DNA of 64,000 bases from Rhodovulum sp. ES.010. Its GTDB lineage: Bacteria; Pseudomonadota; Alphaproteobacteria; Rhodobacterales; Rhodobacteraceae. The notes below the pieces were generated by a model. It searched no databases, was not told the DNA's origin, and was given only the letters and a program-made list of their open reading frames with translations. The DNA lies in contig NZ_FSRS01000001.1 in NCBI RefSeq assembly GCF_900142935.1, positions 3,326,501-3,390,500 of the forward strand, in the 5' to 3' direction. Position numbers and translations under genes: made by a program. Positions 1-8,570 of the stretch are shown here, piece by piece (positions within the stretch are counted from its first letter, which is position 1; every line of letters begins with the position of its first letter).

Positions 1-401
1 TTCAACTCGGGCAGCGCGACCTTGCCCATCGTCGACGCGGTCGCCAGCGACGACCCGCAGACCGCCCCGAACCCCGCGCAGGCCGCGATGGCCGCCATCG
101 CCGTGCCGCCGCGCATCCAGCCGAGCCAGGCGTTGCCCGCCCGGAACAGCGCCGCCGACAGCCCCGCCCGCGCGGCAAAGGCCCCCATCAGCACGAACAT
201 CGGCACCACGCTGAGGTCGTAGATCGAGAACTGCCCGTAGGCCAGCGTCTTGAGCTGGTTGAGCATCAGCGCCGGCCCGTTCAGCGCCGTGATCCCCAGC
301 CCGCCGACCAGGATCATCGCATAGGCGATGGGCATGCGCAGCGCGATCAGCACGACCAGCGCGGCAAGCCCTGCCAGCCCCACCGACAGGGCCTCAGCCA
401 T
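1..401 (-). CDS. TRAP transporter large permease, DctM type (partial)
   Basis: Large membrane subunit of a tripartite ATP-independent periplasmic (TRAP) transporter, which couples uptake of an organic acid or similar solute to an ion gradient. Only the N-terminal ~133 residues lie in the window; the rest runs off the left edge. The visible part starts MAEALSVGLAGLAALV and contains a DctM-typical stretch, MPIAYAMILVGGLGI, followed by the Gly/Ser-rich GFGAVCGSSLATAS segment. The ATG at 401 overlaps the end of the upstream small-permease gene by 8 bases, so translation is probably coupled. The substrate cannot be told from sequence. Confidence 0.9.
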   Translation of the reverse strand, partial: MAEALSVGLAGLAALVVLIALRMPIAYAMILVGGLGITALNGPALMLNQLKTLAYGQFSIYDLSVVPMFVLMGAFAARAGLSAALFRAGNAWLGWMRGGTAMAAIAACAGFGAVCGSSLATASTMGKVALPEL

Positions 402-912
402 CGGCGGGTCCGCGCGCGGCCCGTGCGTCCTCGGCCAGCGTCACCGCGCTTGCCAGCACGAGCAGCACCAGCGAGACCAGGATTGGCAGGAAGGCCAGCC
501 AGACCGGGAATTGCAGGATCGTGGTGGTGTAGCCGTATTGCCGCTGATCGGCCATGCCCTCGGACATCCGCCAGACCAACAGCGCCGCGAACAGCAACGC
601 CACCGCCGAAGCGACCAGGCGCAGCCGCGCGATCCACCGGGGGGAGGCCCCCATGGTGAAGATGTCGGCGCTGACATTGGCGCGGGTGATCTGGCACCAT
701 GGCAGGAAGGCGAAGGCCGCGACGGCCACGCCCACCTGCGTCATCTCGAAATCGCCGGGAAAGGGCTTCCAGGCAACGCCGCCGATCACCGAGGCCACGT
801 TCATCGCGACCACGGCGAGAAGGACCAGCCCGCCCAGAAGCGCCCAGCCGGTGACGAGGCCGGCCACCAGCGCGGCGGGGCCGCTCCGCCCGGCGAACGC
901 GGCCTCCATCAT
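394..912 (-). CDS. TRAP transporter small permease, DctQ type
   Basis: Small four-helix membrane subunit of the same TRAP transporter. About 172 residues, with hydrophobic segments near residues 15-35, 50-75, 85-110 and 130-155, the usual DctQ layout. The gene sits between the binding-protein gene and the large-permease gene. Its start overlaps the stop of the binding-protein gene: a GTG at 915 and ATGs at 912 and 909 are all possible. I prefer the ATG at 912 because it forms a TGATG stop/start junction with the upstream gene. Confidence 0.88.
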   Translation of the reverse strand: MMEAAFAGRSGPAALVAGLVTGWALLGGLVLLAVVAMNVASVIGGVAWKPFPGDFEMTQVGVAVAAFAFLPWCQITRANVSADIFTMGASPRWIARLRLVASAVALLFAALLVWRMSEGMADQRQYGYTTTILQFPVWLAFLPILVSLVLLVLASAVTLAEDARAARGPADG

Positions 913-1949
913 CACATGGACCCGTGGGTGGCGATCAGGTCACGCGCCTTCTGCACCAGCGCCGCCCCGTCGATGCCCTTGGCCGTGACCTCCTCGATCC
1001 AGCGCTCCACCACCGGTTCCAGCGCCTGCCGGAACGCCTCGGTCTCTTCCTCGGTCAGCGTGACATGGGTGTTGCCGGACGCCACCGCCATGTTGATGCC
1101 GAACTCCTCGGTCCCGCGCCAGACCTCGCCGACCTCGCGCAGCCAGTCGGGGCCCGAGGCGTCGCGGAAGGCCTGCTGCACATCCGCGGGCAGGCTGTCC
1201 CATTTCGCCTTGTTCATCGATACCTGGAAGGTGGTCGTGCCCAGCCGTGTCTTGTCGGCCAGTTCGATCTGGACGTCGGTCTGCTCCTGGATCTTCAGGG
1301 GCGGGATGATCTCGAACGGGATCAGCGCGCCGTCCACCACGCCCTTCTGCAGCGCCTGCGGCAGGTCGGGCACCGGCATCGCCACCGGCGTCGCCCCCAG
1401 CGCCTCGAGCACCCAGGCGCCGGTGCGGGTGGGGATGCGGATCTTCTTGCCCTCCAGATCGGCGGGGCTGCGCACCTCGGTTTCGCGCATCTGGATCGCC
1501 TGGCCCGAATGCACATGCAGGAACATCACCTCGACGCCCTGGTAGTCCTCTTTCAGGTCGCTCTCGAACATCTCGTAGAGCGCGAGGTTGGTCGCCGCTG
1601 GGTCGTTCAGGTAGACGAAGGGCAGCTCCACCACCTCGGTTCGCGGGAACAGGCCCGGCGTGTAGCCGTTCACCGTCCAGATGATGTCCACCACCCCGTC
1701 ACGCACCTGGTTGATGAGTTCCGGGGGGCGGCCGCCCAGGGTCATGGCGGGGAAGATCTCGATCTTGACCTTGCCGCCCGAGTTCTCCTCGACCGCGCGG
1801 GCCCAGGGCACCAGCATCTCGGTATGCGAGGGCGCCTTGGCGCTGAGGAAATGGTGCAGCTTGAAGGTGTAGTCCTGCGCCCAGGCGGCCCCGGCCCCAA
1901 GCGCGGCGATGCCCGCGGCCAGCGCGGCGGCATAGCGTTTCAGTCCCAT
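912..1949 (-). CDS. TRAP transporter substrate-binding protein, DctP type
   Basis: Periplasmic solute receptor of the TRAP transporter, 345 residues. It begins with a Sec signal peptide (MGLKRYAAALAAGIAALGAGAAWAQ, cleavage after AWA). The mature protein has the DctP fold signatures: an early FLSAKAPSHTEMLVPWA segment, LGGRPPELINQVRDGVVDI, and the conserved Arg segment KKIRIPTRTG near residue 170 that in this family contacts the substrate carboxylate. It is the first gene of a three-gene minus-strand operon followed by DctQ and DctM. The substrate is unknown. The 3' end overlaps the DctQ start. Confidence 0.93.
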   Translation of the reverse strand: MGLKRYAAALAAGIAALGAGAAWAQDYTFKLHHFLSAKAPSHTEMLVPWARAVEENSGGKVKIEIFPAMTLGGRPPELINQVRDGVVDIIWTVNGYTPGLFPRTEVVELPFVYLNDPAATNLALYEMFESDLKEDYQGVEVMFLHVHSGQAIQMRETEVRSPADLEGKKIRIPTRTGAWVLEALGATPVAMPVPDLPQALQKGVVDGALIPFEIIPPLKIQEQTDVQIELADKTRLGTTTFQVSMNKAKWDSLPADVQQAFRDASGPDWLREVGEVWRGTEEFGINMAVASGNTHVTLTEEETEAFRQALEPVVERWIEEVTAKGIDGAALVQKARDLIATHGSM

Positions 1950-2099
1950 GGTTTCCTCCCTGTCCGAGACCGGACCTGCGACAGGCCCGGCCCTCGTGAC
2001 GGGGCGTTGGGGCGTGCGCGGTGTCCGTGTTCAACGCCCTCCGGGCGTACACCGAACCCCCCCGGACGGTCAACGAGAAGGGGCGTGCGCGAACGCGAA

Positions 2100-2123
2100 A
2101 AGGGCGCCCACCGGGGCGCCCTT
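2100..2123 (-). terminator. rho-independent terminator of the cold-shock gene
   Basis: A perfect 9-bp stem, AAGGGCGCC / GGCGCCCTT, with a 6-base loop lies 22 bases past the stop codon of the cold-shock gene. On the minus strand the hairpin is followed by TTTTCGC, giving a short U run. This is the clearest intrinsic terminator in the window and separates the cold-shock gene from the TRAP operon. Confidence 0.7.
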
Positions 2124-2145
2124 CGTCAGCGATTTCAAGGGCTTG

Positions 2146-2352
2146 TCAGGCCAGCGCGAGGTTTGTCGCGGACTCGCGGCCGTCGCGGCCGGCTTCGATG
2201 TCGAAGGTCACCTTCTGGCCGTCGTTCAGGCCGGTCATGCCGGCGCGCTCGACGGCGGAGATGTGCACGAACACGTCGCGCTTGCCGCCTTCGGGCTCGA
2301 TGAAGCCGTAGCCTTTGGTGGAATTGAACCATTTCACGGTGCCAGTGGCCAT
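2146..2352 (-). CDS. cold-shock domain protein (CspA family)
   Basis: Small single-stranded nucleic acid binding protein of 68 residues made of one cold-shock domain. RNP1 (KGYGFIEP, residues 14-21) and RNP2 (VFVHIS, near residues 27-32) are both present, with the usual N-terminus [10 protein letters not shown]. Family members act as RNA chaperones. The frame is open 12 codons further upstream, but the ATG at 2352 matches the family start. It is monocistronic and followed by a terminator hairpin. Confidence 0.95.
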   Translation of the reverse strand: MATGTVKWFNSTKGYGFIEPEGGKRDVFVHISAVERAGMTGLNDGQKVTFDIEAGRDGRESATNLALA

Positions 2353-2527
2353 CCGTCTGTCTCCTATGGGTTTTTCCGCTCGCATCATGCAGCGGACCGG
2401 CGCAGTCAGGGGTCGATCGAGGGACTGCAGCCGTAAGGAAGACAGTGGTCGAAAGTCGTAACGTCGCTTGTTTCATATGGCCCATCGTCCGAGTCGTTGC
2501 AAGCGAATTCGGCGGATCGGAAAACCG

Positions 2528-2567
2528 TCGGACTTCCATCGGACTTCCATCGGACTTTCGTCGGACC
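2528..2567. repeat. 11-bp tandem direct repeat, ~3.6 copies
   Basis: The unit TCGGACTTCCA occurs twice exactly at 2528-2549, then as TCGGACTTTCG at 2550-2560 and as a partial TCGGACC at 2561-2567. The array is 55 bases upstream of the BrnA-like gene and 175 bases upstream of the cold-shock gene on the other strand. An 11-bp period puts each unit on about the same face of the helix, as expected for an iterated protein-binding site. The function is inference. Confidence 0.6.
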
Positions 2568-2621
2568 GCTGCGCACGGCCCGGACTCGCGGCGTTAACCC
2601 GCGGCTGGCACCTTGCCCCGC

Positions 2622-3017
2622 ATGTCAGATCCCGCCGATATGTTCGACCCCCGCCACCTGGGCGACCCGCACCCGATCCGCCCGCGGGCGGAGCGCAAGC
2701 TGACCAAGGGCGACCTCAAGCAACTGGCCGCCGCGCAAGAGGCGATCATGCGGCTGCACATGTTCGTCTATGGCCGCGAGATGGAGGCGCTGCACGTCCC
2801 CGAGGCCTGGCACCTGCTGCCCGAGATCTACCCGGCCAACCCGAAGAAGGTGAAGATCACCCTGCTGCTGGAAGAGCCGGTGGCGAAGTTCTACCGCGCC
2901 AACGGGAAGGGCTACCAGGCGCTGATTAACGACGTGCTGAAGGCCTATGCGCAGCTGCGGCTGGCCAAGGTGATCGAGGGGCTGGAGGACAAGGGGCCGA
3001 GCGGGGAGCCGGTGTGA
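2622..3017 (+). CDS. BrnA antitoxin-like protein (orphan)
   Basis: Protein of 131 residues. Its C-terminal half (KKVKITLLLEEPVAKFYRANGKGYQALINDVLKAYAQ) resembles the BrnA antitoxin signature: a beta strand for ribbon-helix-helix DNA binding, then F(R/Y)RAxGxGYQxxIN and LRAY. BrnA normally neutralises the BrnT RNase toxin, but no BrnT-like gene lies on either side, and the N-terminal half is longer than in classic BrnA. It may be a free-standing DNA-binding regulator. I chose the ATG at 2622 over a TTG three codons upstream. A tandem repeat array lies just upstream. Confidence 0.6.
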   Translation: MSDPADMFDPRHLGDPHPIRPRAERKLTKGDLKQLAAAQEAIMRLHMFVYGREMEALHVPEAWHLLPEIYPANPKKVKITLLLEEPVAKFYRANGKGYQALINDVLKAYAQLRLAKVIEGLEDKGPSGEPV

Positions 3018-3034
3018 GGATACATCGCCACGCC

Positions 3035-3679
3035 TTACTGAGGGCCTTCTATATGGTCCAAAATACATTCAGCATGTTTCTTGCAGCAAGATTTGTCTAA
3101 CTCTTTAATCTCCCGGAGCAATTGACTAATGTCTTTCTCTATATCGGACCGCGTATAAGACTTTTGGATGCCAATTCTATGCGCGACACTTCCTCGCTTC
3201 TCTGCAAAAGAGTCTAGAAGGTCAGGCAGTTGTGCGCTAATGTCCCTAATATATACTCCAATCGGGAATAATAGCCTATTTTGATGTGCTTGCTTAATAC
3301 CGTTGTTGTCGTTGATGAGCTTTTTGTGTTTCTCAAGTGTTTCGCGGGACGCAAAAAGCAAAGCCTCACGAAAAGCAGCCCCCCTATCGCTAGCCCGAAA
3401 CTTTTCTGCAAGACTCGGCTTGTGATACGTTACAAGTGATAAAAGTGCAGCGTTAATGGAGTTGTTTTGTTGAAGGTCGCTGACAGCAGCTTCTGCAATT
3501 TCCCTACTTAATGACTCTAGGTATTCTTCAATCGCGGAGTGAGCAAGAAGGATAAGGGCGCGAATTTTGAGTTCGTGCAAGTCCGTTTTTACATCGTTCG
3601 CGGGAACTCTCGCAACGACCTTCTTGCACTTGAGAATGGATTTCTTTAGCTCCTTAAATGAGCGTGTTGGATGCCTCAT
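3035..3679 (-). CDS. HEPN domain protein (RiboL-PSP-HEPN / MAE_28990-like), putative RNase
   Basis: Protein of 214 residues, all-helical by composition, with an R-x4-H motif at residues 162-167 (KRGSVAHR), the catalytic signature of HEPN ribonucleases. An N-terminal helical region (ILLAHSAIEEYLESLSREIAE) matches the RiboL-PSP-HEPN/MAE_28990 group, whose genes are often next to DUF262 genes. Its ATG (3679) overlaps the stop of the DUF262 gene in an ATGA, so the two are co-translated. Base composition is clearly more AT-rich than the chromosome around it, and the codons are unlike those of the neighbours, so it was probably acquired by transfer. A role in phage defence or as a toxin is inference. 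Confidence 0.75.
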   Translation of the reverse strand: MRHPTRSFKELKKSILKCKKVVARVPANDVKTDLHELKIRALILLAHSAIEEYLESLSREIAEAAVSDLQQNNSINAALLSLVTYHKPSLAEKFRASDRGAAFREALLFASRETLEKHKKLINDNNGIKQAHQNRLLFPIGVYIRDISAQLPDLLDSFAEKRGSVAHRIGIQKSYTRSDIEKDISQLLREIKELDKSCCKKHAECILDHIEGPQ

Positions 3680-4848
3680 GTCGGGATATTGGGAATCTCA
3701 AGCTTGATTTGACTTATTTCCTCGACTTTTTTATACCACGTGCTGAATCGCTTGTGGCTTGCCGTGATGCTTTTGGTTGTACTTTCCACGGATGTGACAA
3801 ACTCAGAGTCGGTCTCGTACAGTTCGACAAAGGCATTCACGACAGCGTTCTTTCTCTGTTTGCTCGCTGTCGCCCATTCTCTGAAAGCACTGTTGCTCAT
3901 CGAGCCAATTTGAATGTCGAAGATCGCGCGATTGAAGCGATTGTCAAACCTTTTTTCCGACCTCTGCCACCGGCGACAAACGGCTTGATGTCCCCAAACT
4001 TCCCTCGCGGCCGATACCGCGCGGAGTAGGTTTTCGAGCTTGCCTTGAACAATGTCTTCGTCATAGTTCGCATTCATGTGGGCACAATACTGGTCGAGGA
4101 AGTCTTTAAGATTGCCCTTGTACGGAATGGCCGAGTCCTGAAAGGCCAAATGCCGAACTGTCAACTCGACATCATTCATTCTTTTGTCTGGCATTTTTAG
4201 TCTAAGCAGTGAATGAAGTTCATTTAGGGTTTCAGTCCATTTGATTACCTTTTTCAGGAATGGCCCGCGGAAAAGAGCCATTCGCAGCTCCATTGGCGAA
4301 AGCTTGACCGATCCCGAGTTGAGGCGATAGAAGATTTCGTATAGGACTGACTCGTTTTTCCAGTTCTTCAATATTGCTGTACGGATTGTTGCTGATTCCA
4401 GGGCCCTTCTATAGTCCTCATTGGCGCTAAGGTCTTCCCAAGACCTGTTGTTGAGTTCAGTTAGATTATCGAGGCCTGAAAGGGTGAATGTACGCCCATC
4501 GTCGAGTCTACCATCTAAGAACTCACGTATTGTGGTGAGGCGTTGCTTTCCGTCGAGAACAATGTAAGCCCCCCTGCGTTTCTGTTCCTCTGAGAGCAAT
4601 ATTTGCGGAATTGGGATGCCGAGGAACAGAGATTCAATAAATCGTGACTTCGCTGTTTTGTTCCATACGCCGCGCCTCTGGAAGTCCGGATCAACGTTGA
4701 TATCGCCTTTGAGATGCTGTGCAATTGTTGAGACTGTCCAATCCGATGGAATAATTACAAGATCCTCGAAGTCTTCTTGCGAGACCTTGTAATCATCAGT
4801 TCCTTCCGACTGATCCTCGTACTCAAACTGTTCGTCACGAAAATCCAT
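3676..4848 (-). CDS. DUF262 domain protein (GmrSD N-terminal/ParB-like), no HNH domain
   Basis: Protein of 390 residues with the DUF262 hallmarks: DFQRRGVWN at 55-63, the FIESLFLGIPIPQILL segment at 70-84, and the ParB-like DGKQRLTT motif at 99-106. In GmrSD and BrxU enzymes this domain binds and hydrolyses nucleotides and is fused to a DUF1524 HNH nuclease. Here no HNH-type domain follows; the remaining ~270 residues are mostly helical and charged. The partner effector appears to be the HEPN protein encoded by the next, overlapping gene. The start lies 3 bases after the ettA stop, and the DNA is AT-rich, suggesting insertion immediately behind ettA. Confidence 0.85.
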   Translation of the reverse strand: MDFRDEQFEYEDQSEGTDDYKVSQEDFEDLVIIPSDWTVSTIAQHLKGDINVDPDFQRRGVWNKTAKSRFIESLFLGIPIPQILLSEEQKRRGAYIVLDGKQRLTTIREFLDGRLDDGRTFTLSGLDNLTELNNRSWEDLSANEDYRRALESATIRTAILKNWKNESVLYEIFYRLNSGSVKLSPMELRMALFRGPFLKKVIKWTETLNELHSLLRLKMPDKRMNDVELTVRHLAFQDSAIPYKGNLKDFLDQYCAHMNANYDEDIVQGKLENLLRAVSAAREVWGHQAVCRRWQRSEKRFDNRFNRAIFDIQIGSMSNSAFREWATASKQRKNAVVNAFVELYETDSEFVTSVESTTKSITASHKRFSTWYKKVEEISQIKLEIPNIPT

Positions 4849-4851
4849 TGT

Positions 4852-6519
4852 CTACCTCGCGAACTTCTTGTACTTCACCCGCTTCGGCTCCACCGAGTCC
4901 GGGCCGAGCCTCCGAATTTTGTCTTCCTCGTAGGCCTCGAAATTGCCCTCGAACCATTCCACATGGGCCTCGCCCTCGAAGGCCAGGATATGGGTGCAGA
5001 GGCGGTCGAGGAAGAAGCGATCGTGGGAGATGATGACGGCGCAGCCCGCGAAATCCTCGAGCGCCGCTTCCAGCGCCTGCAGGGTCTCCACGTCGAGGTC
5101 GTTGGTGGGCTCGTCCAGCAGCAGCACGTTGCCGCCGGATTTCAAGAGCTTCGCCATGTGGACGCGGTTGCGCTCGCCCCCCGACAGCAGCCCCACCTTC
5201 TTCTGCTGGTCGCCGCCCTTGAAGTTGAAGGCCGAGCAATAGGCGCGGGAGTTCACCTCGGCGTCGCCCAGCACCACGATGTCGAGCGCGTCGGTGATTT
5301 CCTCCCACACGGTCTTGTTCGGGTCGAGCGCGTCGCGCGACTGGTCGACGTAAGACAGCTTGACCGTGTCGCCATAGGTGATGCTGCCCTCGTCGGGCTG
5401 TTCCTGCCCGGTGAGCATGCGGAAGAGGGTGGACTTGCCCGCGCCGTTGGGGCCGATCACGCCGACGATGCCGCCTGGGGGGAGCGCGAAGGAGAGGTCC
5501 TCGATCAGCAACCGGTCGCCATAGCCCTTCTTCAGCCCCTCGACCTCGATCACGCGGCCGCCGAGGCGGGGGCCGTTGGGGATGATGATCTGCGCGCGGG
5601 AGAGTTTCTCGCGCTCGGACTGGTTGGCGAGGTCCTCATAGGCCTGGATCCGGGCCTTGGATTTCGCCTGGCGGGCCTTCTGGCCCGCGCGGATCCATTC
5701 CAGCTCGCGTTCCAGCGTCTTCTGCTTGGCCTTGTCCTCGCGGGCCTCCTGGGCGAGGCGCTTGGATTTCTGCTCCAGCCAGTCGGAATAGTTGCCCTCG
5801 TAGGGGATGCCCCGGCCGCGGTCGAGTTCGAGGATCCAGCCGGTGATGTCGTCGAGGAAATAGCGGTCGTGGGTGACGATCAGGATGGTGCCCTTGTAGT
5901 CGATCAGGTGCTGCTGCAGCCAGGCGACGGTTTCCGCGTCGAGGTGGTTGGTGGGCTCGTCGAGGAGCAGCATGTCGGGCGCTTCGAGCAGCAGCTTGCA
6001 GAGCGCGACGCGGCGGCGTTCGCCCCCCGAGAGGGTTTCCACGTCGGCGTCGTCGGGGGGGCAGCGCAGCGCCTCCATCGCGATGTCGATCTGCGCGTCG
6101 AGATCCCAGAGGTTTTCCGCGTCGATCTGGTCCTGCAGCGCGGTCATCTCCTCCATCAGTTCGTCGGAGTAGTTCTCGGCGACCTGCATCGCGATCTCGT
6201 TGAACCGGTCGAGCTTGGCCTTCTTGGCGGCCACGCCCTCCATCACGTTGCCGCGGACGTTCAGCGCGGGGTCGAGCTCGGGCTCCTGCGGCAGATAGCC
6301 GACGCGCGCGCCCTTGGCGGCCCAGGCCTCGCCGGAGAAGTCCTTGTCCCAGCCGGCCATGATGCGCAGCAGCGTGGACTTGCCCGCGCCGTTGACGCCG
6401 ACGACCCCGATCTTGACCCCGGGCAGGAAGTTCAACCGTATGTTTTCAAAGCACTTCTTGCCGCCCGGATAGGTTTTCGAGACGCCGTCCATGTGGTAGA
6501 CGAATTGGTAGGAAGCCAT
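4852..6519 (-). CDS. ettA: energy-dependent translational throttle protein EttA (ABC-F)
   Basis: Soluble ABC-F ATPase of 555 residues that binds the ribosomal E site and gates entry into elongation according to energy state. It has two ABC domains: Walker A GVNGAGKST (41-49) with LSGGERRR and LLLDEPTNHLD, then a charged linker (QEAREDKAKQKTLERELEWI), then a second GPNGAGKST with LSGGERNR and LLLDEPTNDLD. Length and the N-terminus MASYQFVYHMDGVSKTYPGGK are typical of EttA rather than Uup. The gene is flanked on both sides by AT-rich foreign segments. Confidence 0.96.
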   Translation of the reverse strand: MASYQFVYHMDGVSKTYPGGKKCFENIRLNFLPGVKIGVVGVNGAGKSTLLRIMAGWDKDFSGEAWAAKGARVGYLPQEPELDPALNVRGNVMEGVAAKKAKLDRFNEIAMQVAENYSDELMEEMTALQDQIDAENLWDLDAQIDIAMEALRCPPDDADVETLSGGERRRVALCKLLLEAPDMLLLDEPTNHLDAETVAWLQQHLIDYKGTILIVTHDRYFLDDITGWILELDRGRGIPYEGNYSDWLEQKSKRLAQEAREDKAKQKTLERELEWIRAGQKARQAKSKARIQAYEDLANQSEREKLSRAQIIIPNGPRLGGRVIEVEGLKKGYGDRLLIEDLSFALPPGGIVGVIGPNGAGKSTLFRMLTGQEQPDEGSITYGDTVKLSYVDQSRDALDPNKTVWEEITDALDIVVLGDAEVNSRAYCSAFNFKGGDQQKKVGLLSGGERNRVHMAKLLKSGGNVLLLDEPTNDLDVETLQALEAALEDFAGCAVIISHDRFFLDRLCTHILAFEGEAHVEWFEGNFEAYEEDKIRRLGPDSVEPKRVKYKKFAR

Positions 6520-6860
6520 GCGGAACCGCCCTTGTGCGTGGGGTGTGAGGGTTGGGGCGTGACATAGCGAGTCCGGGGGGCGAGGGCAATGAGGGGGGAG
6601 GCGAGCGACTGGGGTATCGGGCCCTTTCGGCCCTAACCGGACTAATTTCGTCAGATAAGCAGCAAAATGACTAGATGTCGCGGTAGTGCAGATTAATGGT
6701 GACAGATTCCGCTATATATGTGAAGATTCGATGCGTGGGAAACGCCGGGATGCCCCCATGTTAGAGCGCATCAAGCGGCTCTGGCGGCTTTAGGTACGGT
6801 TGTCCAAATGGATGACAGCCTAGCAGACTTGAGGCAACTTGGGGCCGGGGCCCACGCGTC
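6520..6860. other. intergenic region upstream of ettA, partly foreign
   Basis: The first ~100 bases next to ettA look chromosomal and should hold its promoter. From about 6640 onward composition drops to AT-rich DNA continuous with the DUF3800 remnant. No convincing gene, RNA or inverted repeat was found here. Confidence 0.5.
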
Positions 6861-7362
6861 CTAAAACCGATAGCCATAATGTACGAAAACCAGCTTCTGT
6901 TCGTCGGTCAACTTGGCCTTCCACGGCGGGGACGGCTGCAATACTAGCCCATAGTCAGCTATGACACCGGCCTCGCGGCCCATTCTGGGCTCAAGCGCTA
7001 AGGCCGGCTCAACCGCCCATTTCGGCCCCAAGGCATCTGCAGCTTGGTAAAAGGAACTTGCCACGGCATCCGACAGTTGCAGGCCAGCGATACTGTAGTG
7101 CGGCACATACTCGACCAAACTAAATCTGAGCACCTGGTGTGCAATCTCGCGCTTGTTTAGGAATGTGGACCCACCCGCTGCCTGCGCTTTGATTACTTCC
7201 CAGTATGCCTTGGTCTGCCCGTAAGAGTGTCCACCGCGTGCACTGAATATCACCTTCACATAACGCGGCTCTCCGAAGCGCTTCACGCTATCCCTCAAGC
7301 AGAAGTCGGTAACGCGCTCCATCAAGAGCCTCACGCAATAGTTGTAGTACCACTGTTTCCCG
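6861..7362 (-). pseudogene. DUF3800 protein, C-terminal fragment cut by an IS element
   Basis: The reading frame encodes ~166 residues resembling the C-terminal part of DUF3800 proteins (GKQWYYNYCVRLLMERVTDFC, later LQLSDAVASSFYQA with the conserved QxxD region, and a C-terminal KLVFVHYGYRF). DUF3800 proteins are RNase H-like and often found in defence neighbourhoods. The frame enters directly from the terminal inverted repeat of the IS3 element, and the only upstream start (GTG at 7373) lies inside that repeat. The N-terminal half is missing on the far side of the element. AT-rich relative to surroundings. Confidence 0.7.
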
Positions 7363-7380
7363 TGACCTGCCACTGATCTT

Positions 7381-8316
7381 TCATCCAGCCGCGACCGGAG
7401 CCCGGTTGGTGTTTACGCCAAATGGCGCGGGTTGAGCAATCGCCCGACGCGCGGAGCTCTCATCTCGCGCAGCGGGTCGGGCGATTGCGGTGGTCAGGGT
7501 CTGCGCGTAGTCAGCCGGGGTCTGATAGCCCAAGGCCGAATGGGGGCGCTCGGTGTTGTAGTCGGCGACCCAGGCGGCGATCAGGTCGCGGGCATGGGCG
7601 AGGTTACGAAACAGCGTCTCGTTCAAGAACTCGTCCCGCATCCGGCCGTTGAAGCTCTCGACAAAGCCATTCTGCATCGGCTTGCCCGGCGCGATGTAGT
7701 GCCATTCGATCCGGTTCTCGGCGCACCACTTCAGGATCGCGTTCGAGGTCAGTTCCGTCCCGTTGTCCGACACGATCATTCCCGGCTTGCCGCGACGTTC
7801 GATCAGCGCCGTCAGCTCCCGCGCGACGCGCCGGCCGGAGATCGACGTGTCCGGGATCGCGGCGAGGCATTCGCGCGTGACGTCATCGACGATGTTCAGC
7901 ACCCGGAACCGCCGCCCGCACGCGAACTGGTCATGGACGAAATCCAGTGACCAACGGGCATTTGCGCGCGCCTCGACCAGGATCGGGGCGCGGGTGCCGA
8001 TGGCCTTGCGCCGCGCGCGCCGCTTGCGGACGGTCAGCCCTTCCTCGCGGTAAAGCCGGTAGATACGGTTGATCCCCGAGGGCTCGCCCTCCCGCCGGAG
8101 CAGGACGAAGAGCCGCCGGTAGCCGAACCGCCGACGCTCGTTGGCAAGCTCCCGCAATCGGCCGCGCAGTTCCGTGTCGGGTGCGCGTTGCGACCGGTAG
8201 CGGATCGTCTTCCGATCCGCGCCGGCAATCTGGCACGCCCGTCGTTCCGACAGCCCGAACCGGGCCTTCAGATGCGCGACCGCCTCGCGCTTCACGACGG
8301 GCGTCACCACTTTTTT
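7381..8316 (-). CDS. IS3-family transposase OrfB (integrase catalytic part)
   Basis: The frame is open up to 8502, but functional OrfB sequence begins at the slippery site near 8316 ([13 protein letters not shown]) and is expressed as an OrfAB fusion. The HTH_21 region ([15 protein letters not shown]) is followed by the rve/DDE core: WSLDFVHDQ (first Asp), [12 protein letters not shown] (second Asp), [19 protein letters not shown] (Glu), and the usual [19 protein letters not shown] end. About 311 residues and apparently intact, so the element may still be active. Confidence 0.92.
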   Translation of the reverse strand, partial: KKVVTPVVKREAVAHLKARFGLSERRACQIAGADRKTIRYRSQRAPDTELRGRLRELANERRRFGYRRLFVLLRREGEPSGINRIYRLYREEGLTVRKRRARRKAIGTRAPILVEARANARWSLDFVHDQFACGRRFRVLNIVDDVTRECLAAIPDTSISGRRVARELTALIERRGKPGMIVSDNGTELTSNAILKWCAENRIEWHYIAPGKPMQNGFVESFNGRMRDEFLNETLFRNLAHARDLIAAWVADYNTERPHSALGYQTPADYAQTLTTAIARPAARDESSARRAIAQPAPFGVNTNRAPVAAG

Positions 8317-8570
8317 GAAACCAGCTCGCGCATCGCGGCCAGATCCAGCATCTGCTCCGCCAGCAGCTTCTTCAACTTGGCGTTCTCGTCCTCGAGCGCC
8401 TTCAGCCGTTTGGCCTCTGACACCGTCATGCCGCCGTATTTGGCTTTCCAGTTGTAGAACGTCCCCTCCGACATGCCGTGCTTGCGGCACAGATCGGCAC
8501 ACTTCGCCCCGGCCTCATGCTCGGCCAGGATGCCGATAATCTGCTCTTCGCTGTATCTCGTTCGCTTCAT
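8304..8570 (-). CDS. IS3-family transposase OrfA (HTH part)
   Basis: Protein of 88 residues with an N-terminal helix-turn-helix of the transposase_8 type ([42 protein letters not shown]) and a C-terminal leucine-zipper region ([22 protein letters not shown]) for multimerisation. It ends KKW-stop just after the slippery A6G run, where part of the ribosomes shift into orfB. Confidence 0.93.
   Translation of the reverse strand: MKRTRYSEEQIIGILAEHEAGAKCADLCRKHGMSEGTFYNWKAKYGGMTVSEAKRLKALEDENAKLKKLLAEQMLDLAAMRELVSKKW
8310..8316 (-). promoter_or_regulatory. programmed -1 frameshift site of the IS3 element
   Basis: On the minus strand the orfA codons TCA AAA AAG TGG TGA contain the heptamer AAAAAAG, the classic A6G slippery sequence of IS3 elements. 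A -1 shift there passes directly into the orfB frame, giving the OrfAB transposase. Confidence 0.85.

Noticed and set aside
4777..6567. 596-codon plus-strand frame opposite ettA
   Set aside because: It is the complement of ettA with biased His/Val/Leu composition and no family features.
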